In this document: in pieces, positions 60,847-64,000 of the stretch
Position numbering within the stretch: the first letter of the stretch is position 1
Layout of the letters: each line of letters opens with the position of its first letter
Assembly: GCF_011762195.1 (NCBI RefSeq)
Contig: NZ_JAASQK010000005.1
Location: 124,001 to 188,000, forward strand
Direction of reading: 5' to 3'
Origin: Sphingomonas oligoaromativorans
Lineage (GTDB): Bacteria; Pseudomonadota; Alphaproteobacteria; Sphingomonadales; Sphingomonadaceae
Length of the DNA: 64,000 bases
Program-made: the position numbers and the translations under genes
The notes under the pieces: generated by a model
Seen by the model: only the letters and a program-made list of their open reading frames with translations
What the model was told of the DNA's origin: nothing
Database searches by the model: none

Positions 60847-63306
60847 ATGCGTTCGTTCCGTCACACCGCCCTCCTCGCCCTGTCGGCGAGCTTCGCTTTC
60901 GGCCTGCCGATCCAGGCCGCCCGTGCGGGCGACGGATCTGCCGCGGCGGCCGCCTCCACCGACGACGGCGACACGGACAACAGCAATTCGATCATCGTCA
61001 CCTCGCGCCGCACGCACTCGGTGGTCGCGATGGAAGGCCCCGAAATCCAGAAGATCCTGCCCGGCATCAGCCCGCTGAAGGCAATCCAGACGCTGCCGGG
61101 CGTCACCTTCCTGACGGCCGATCCGTGGGGCAATAACGAGCAGAACATCTCGCTCTTCGTCCACGGCTTCAACGCGCAGCAGCTCGGCTACACGCTCGAC
61201 GGCGTGCCGCTCGGCGACCAGACCTACGGCAATTTCAACGGCCTCTCGCCGCAGCGCGCGATCATCTCGGAAGATGTGGGCCGCGTGACGCTGGCGTCGG
61301 GCGCGGGCGATCTCGGTACCGCGTCGACCAGCAATCTCGGCGGCACGATCGACACCTTCTCCAGCGATCCGCGCGACGAGCAGACCACCACGATCCAGCA
61401 GACCTTCGGCAGCTACGACACGTTCCGCACCTATGGCCGGATCGACACCGGCACGTTCGGCAACGGCAACAAGCTCTATTTCTCGGCCGTCCGCCAGGAC
61501 GCGAAGGCGTGGGACTTCAACGGCAAGCAGGGCGGCTATCAGGCCGACGTCAAGTTCGTCCATGACGACTCGACCGGCAAGCTGACCTATTATTTCGCCT
61601 ATTCGGACAAGACCGAACCGAACGAGGACGCCACCGTCATCAACCCGGCCAAGGGCGAAACCGTCGCCAAGGCCCCCTACACGCGCCCCTTCTTCTACGG
61701 CGACCTCGCCGCCGCCGAGGCCTATTATCCATCGGCCGCCAACGGCTTCAAGGGATCGGCCGCCTATCAGGCCGCGGGCGACAACTACCGCAACTATTAC
61801 AGCGACGCCCAGCGCACCGACTATCTGACCTACGCCAAATATGACTGGAACGTCAGCGACAGGATCCACTGGAGCAACCAGGGCTATTTCCACCATGACG
61901 ACGGCGTGGGCGTGGTCGCCGGCCCGATCGGCGCGGCCGGCCTGCCGCAGCTCTTCTCCTTCTACTTCCCGCTGCCGAACCCCGGCGCTCCGGCGACCGA
62001 TCCGGCCAACCTCGCCGGGCTGTCGAAGAACTTCGGCAATTCCGGCATGGCGACCCGCACCACCGAATATCGCATCGATCGCGGCGGCGTGATCTCCACG
62101 CTGCGCGCCTCGCTCGGCAATCATGAGATCGAGATCGGCGGCTGGTACGAACGCCAGAGCACGTCCGCCTATCGCCGCTGGTACGCGTTCGATATCGACA
62201 ACCCGACGACGCCCTATCAGCGCCCGCTCAACCTCGCGAACCCGCTCATCACGCAATATGGCAGCGAAGTGCGGGTCAACGAATATCAGTACCATGTGCA
62301 GGACGCCTGGCACATCCGCCCGAACATCACGCTCCAGGCGGGCTTCAAGGGCGAGTTCCAGGATGCCAACCAGCGCGTGACCGTGCAGCCGATCCCCGGC
62401 TCCTTCTCCGGCTCGCGTGAGCTTCCCAACGGCAGCATCAAGACCAACCGCGGCTTCCTGCCGCAGGTCGGCGGCACCTGGGACGTGACCGGCCACGACC
62501 AGCTCTTCTTCAACATCCAGAAGAATATGCGCCAGTTCCAGACGAGCGCCGCGGCCGGCCTCTCGCCCTTCGCGCTGGGCAGCCAGACGCTGTTCGACGC
62601 CTTCAAGGCCAACACCAAGCCGGAGACGAGCTGGACCTACGAGTTCGGCGCGCGCACCCAGCATGAGCTGCATCTCGGCCCGATCACCGGCTTCGAGGGC
62701 CAGCTCAGCTATTATCACGTCAACTTCCAGAACCGCCTGCTGGCCGTCAGCCCGACCCAGACGATCACCGCGATCGTCAGCGGCGCCACGATCATCAACA
62801 ATGTCGGCGGGGTGACCACCGACGGCGTCGACATCGCCGGCACGCTGCACTTCGGCCCGCACTTCTCGTTCTACGACGCGCTGTCGTACAACAACTCGGC
62901 GTTCGACGATAACTACGTCACCGGCTCGGGCGCCAGCCAGACCACCGTGCTCACCAAGGGCAAGAAGGTGCCGGGTTCGCCGGATTGGCTGAACAAGTTC
63001 ATCGCGTCCGCCAATTACGGCATCTTCGATGTGCAGCTCGTCGGCGACTATATGGGCAAGCGCTACGCCACCTACACCAACGATCTGCACGTTCCGGGCT
63101 ATTTCACCATGTCGGCCCGCCTCGGCGCGAAGGTGCCGCTGGGCGCCAACAGCGTCATCCACGAGCTCAACCTCAGCCTGAACGTGACCAACCTCACCGA
63201 CAAGAAGGCGGCTTCCACGCTGTCGATCGGCGCGGCGTCCGGCACCTACAATTATTTCCCCGTGGCGCCGCGCGAAGTGTTCGGCACCATCGGCTTCAAG
63301 TTCTGA
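60847..63306 (+). CDS. TonB-dependent receptor paired with a glycerophosphodiesterase
   Basis: Outer-membrane receptor of 819 aa. A signal peptide (about 1-26, ending AARA) and the TonB-box region NSIIVTSRRT lead to the plug (KAIQTLPGVTFLTAD, FVHGFNAQQLGYTLDGVPLG, GRVTLASGAGDLGTASTSNL) and a barrel ending EVFGTIGFKF. ATG 60847 is preferred over 60784, which would give a poor signal peptide. The gene 17 nt downstream degrades glycerophosphodiesters, and a Pho-box-like repeat lies upstream, so organic phosphate uptake is a fair guess. Iron uptake is the other option, given the neighbouring PKHD hydroxylase. Confidence 0.9.
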   Translation: MRSFRHTALLALSASFAFGLPIQAARAGDGSAAAAASTDDGDTDNSNSIIVTSRRTHSVVAMEGPEIQKILPGISPLKAIQTLPGVTFLTADPWGNNEQNISLFVHGFNAQQLGYTLDGVPLGDQTYGNFNGLSPQRAIISEDVGRVTLASGAGDLGTASTSNLGGTIDTFSSDPRDEQTTTIQQTFGSYDTFRTYGRIDTGTFGNGNKLYFSAVRQDAKAWDFNGKQGGYQADVKFVHDDSTGKLTYYFAYSDKTEPNEDATVINPAKGETVAKAPYTRPFFYGDLAAAEAYYPSAANGFKGSAAYQAAGDNYRNYYSDAQRTDYLTYAKYDWNVSDRIHWSNQGYFHHDDGVGVVAGPIGAAGLPQLFSFYFPLPNPGAPATDPANLAGLSKNFGNSGMATRTTEYRIDRGGVISTLRASLGNHEIEIGGWYERQSTSAYRRWYAFDIDNPTTPYQRPLNLANPLITQYGSEVRVNEYQYHVQDAWHIRPNITLQAGFKGEFQDANQRVTVQPIPGSFSGSRELPNGSIKTNRGFLPQVGGTWDVTGHDQLFFNIQKNMRQFQTSAAAGLSPFALGSQTLFDAFKANTKPETSWTYEFGARTQHELHLGPITGFEGQLSYYHVNFQNRLLAVSPTQTITAIVSGATIINNVGGVTTDGVDIAGTLHFGPHFSFYDALSYNNSAFDDNYVTGSGASQTTVLTKGKKVPGSPDWLNKFIASANYGIFDVQLVGDYMGKRYATYTNDLHVPGYFTMSARLGAKVPLGANSVIHELNLSLNVTNLTDKKAASTLSIGAASGTYNYFPVAPREVFGTIGFKF

Positions 63307-63323
63307 TAGGAAGGCGCCGGGAG

Positions 63324-64000
63324 ATGATCCGCATGACACGACGCGAAGCGCTGACGGCTTCCGGCGCCGCCCTCCTCGCCTCCACCACCGTCGCGGGGCG
63401 CGCGGCGGCGGCGGAAGCGAAGAAGATCCCGATCTACGGCCATCGGGGCGCCTCCGCGCTTCGGCCCGAACATACGCTCGCCTCTTACGCCAAGGCGATC
63501 GCCGACGGGGCGGACTTCATCGAGCCCGATCTCGTCCCCACCAAGGACGGCGTGCTGATCGTCCGGCACGAGAACAACATCGCCGAGACGACCGACATCG
63601 CCAGCCACCCCGAGTTCGCGGATCGCAAGACCGAGAAGGTGATCGACGGGCAGAAGCAGGTCGGCTGGTTCACCGAGGACTTCACGCTCGCCGAGCTGAA
63701 GAGGCTGCGCGCCAAGGAGCGGCTCGGCCAGCTCCGCCCGCAGAACGCCGCGATGGACGGCTGGTTCGATCTGGTGACCTGGGCCGAGATGATCGACTTC
63801 GCCGCCGCCGAATCGCTCGCGCGCGGCCGCACCATCGGGCTGGTGCCCGAGATCAAGCATAGCACCTATTTCGCCTCGATCGGCCTGCCGATGGAGGACC
63901 GCTTCCTCGCCAGCCTCGCCGCCCATCACTACACGCGCACCGCGCCGGTGGTGATCCAGTCGTTCGAGACGGCGAACCTGAAATATCTCCGCCAGAAGCT
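63324..64000 (+). CDS. glpQ: Glycerophosphodiester phosphodiesterase (GlpQ-like), 3' truncated
   Basis: Exported GDPD-family enzyme cut by the window end after 225 codons. A twin-arginine-like signal (MTRREALTASGAALLAS) precedes the TIM barrel with catalytic residues in YGHRGASALRPEHTLASY, DFIEPDLVPTKDGVLIVRHE and later VPEIKHS. It should release glycerol 3-phosphate and an alcohol from glycerophosphodiesters. Starts ATG 63324 or 63333. Same transcript as the receptor, 17 nt before. Confidence 0.92.
   Translation, partial: MIRMTRREALTASGAALLASTTVAGRAAAAEAKKIPIYGHRGASALRPEHTLASYAKAIADGADFIEPDLVPTKDGVLIVRHENNIAETTDIASHPEFADRKTEKVIDGQKQVGWFTEDFTLAELKRLRAKERLGQLRPQNAAMDGWFDLVTWAEMIDFAAAESLARGRTIGLVPEIKHSTYFASIGLPMEDRFLASLAAHHYTRTAPVVIQSFETANLKYLRQK

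Noticed and set aside
1-64000. CRISPR arrays, tRNA or rRNA genes, insertion sequences, prophage or plasmid functions.
   Set aside because: Read for spaced direct repeats, tRNA T-arm motifs, transposase or integrase motifs and replication genes; none seen.

Overview
The window is GC-rich, tightly packed DNA from an alphaproteobacterium, most likely a member of the Sphingomonadales. The clues are several very large TonB-dependent receptors, a Caulobacter-type Weimberg xylose pathway, a MucR/Ros regulator, a transaldolase-glucose-6-phosphate isomerase fusion and short REP-like palindromes between genes. I see no insertion sequence, prophage, CRISPR array, rRNA or tRNA. It reads as ordinary chromosome.

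Layout. 1-10.3 kb is a cobalamin locus: a BtuCD importer (BtuC cut by the window start), a B12 riboswitch, and a run of btuB, a DUF1636 gene, cobT, cobC and cobS joined by 4-nt stop/start overlaps. A converging cobQ-cbiB-cobD operon and cobU follow. Together they import corrinoids and do the late steps of coenzyme B12 assembly. 10.5-12.4 kb has an L,D-transpeptidase and a small lipoprotein. 12.4-20.5 kb (minus strand) is a complete Wsp-type chemosensory operon in the order wspA-B-C-D-E-F-R, ending in a diguanylate cyclase; it should couple a membrane receptor to c-di-GMP. 20.7-31 kb is a mixed region: an FAD dehydrogenase, a GH130 enzyme, a retropepsin-like protein, a hybrid histidine kinase, a YcaQ-like protein, the Ohr/OhrR peroxide pair and a SPOR lipoprotein.

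31-48 kb is a glucuronoxylan and xylose locus. A large TonB receptor, a GH67 alpha-glucuronidase, a GH3 glycosidase, a hexuronate-type MFS transporter, an SGNH esterase and an aldose 1-epimerase take up and dismantle the polymer. XylB, XylD and XylX run xylose through the Weimberg pathway. Four promoters in this locus carry the same LacI-type palindrome (consensus near TGGTAGCGYTATCA), but no LacI gene lies in the window.

48.4-57.8 kb is a central-carbon operon: mucR, rpiA, tkt, tal-pgi, gnd, zwf and a HAD phosphatase. 57.8-60.6 kb holds a MarR regulator divergent from a DUF899 and a two-domain VOC gene, then a PKHD-type iron dioxygenase. The window ends with a TonB receptor and a glycerophosphodiesterase (cut by the window end), preceded by a Pho-box-like repeat, suggesting phosphate scavenging.
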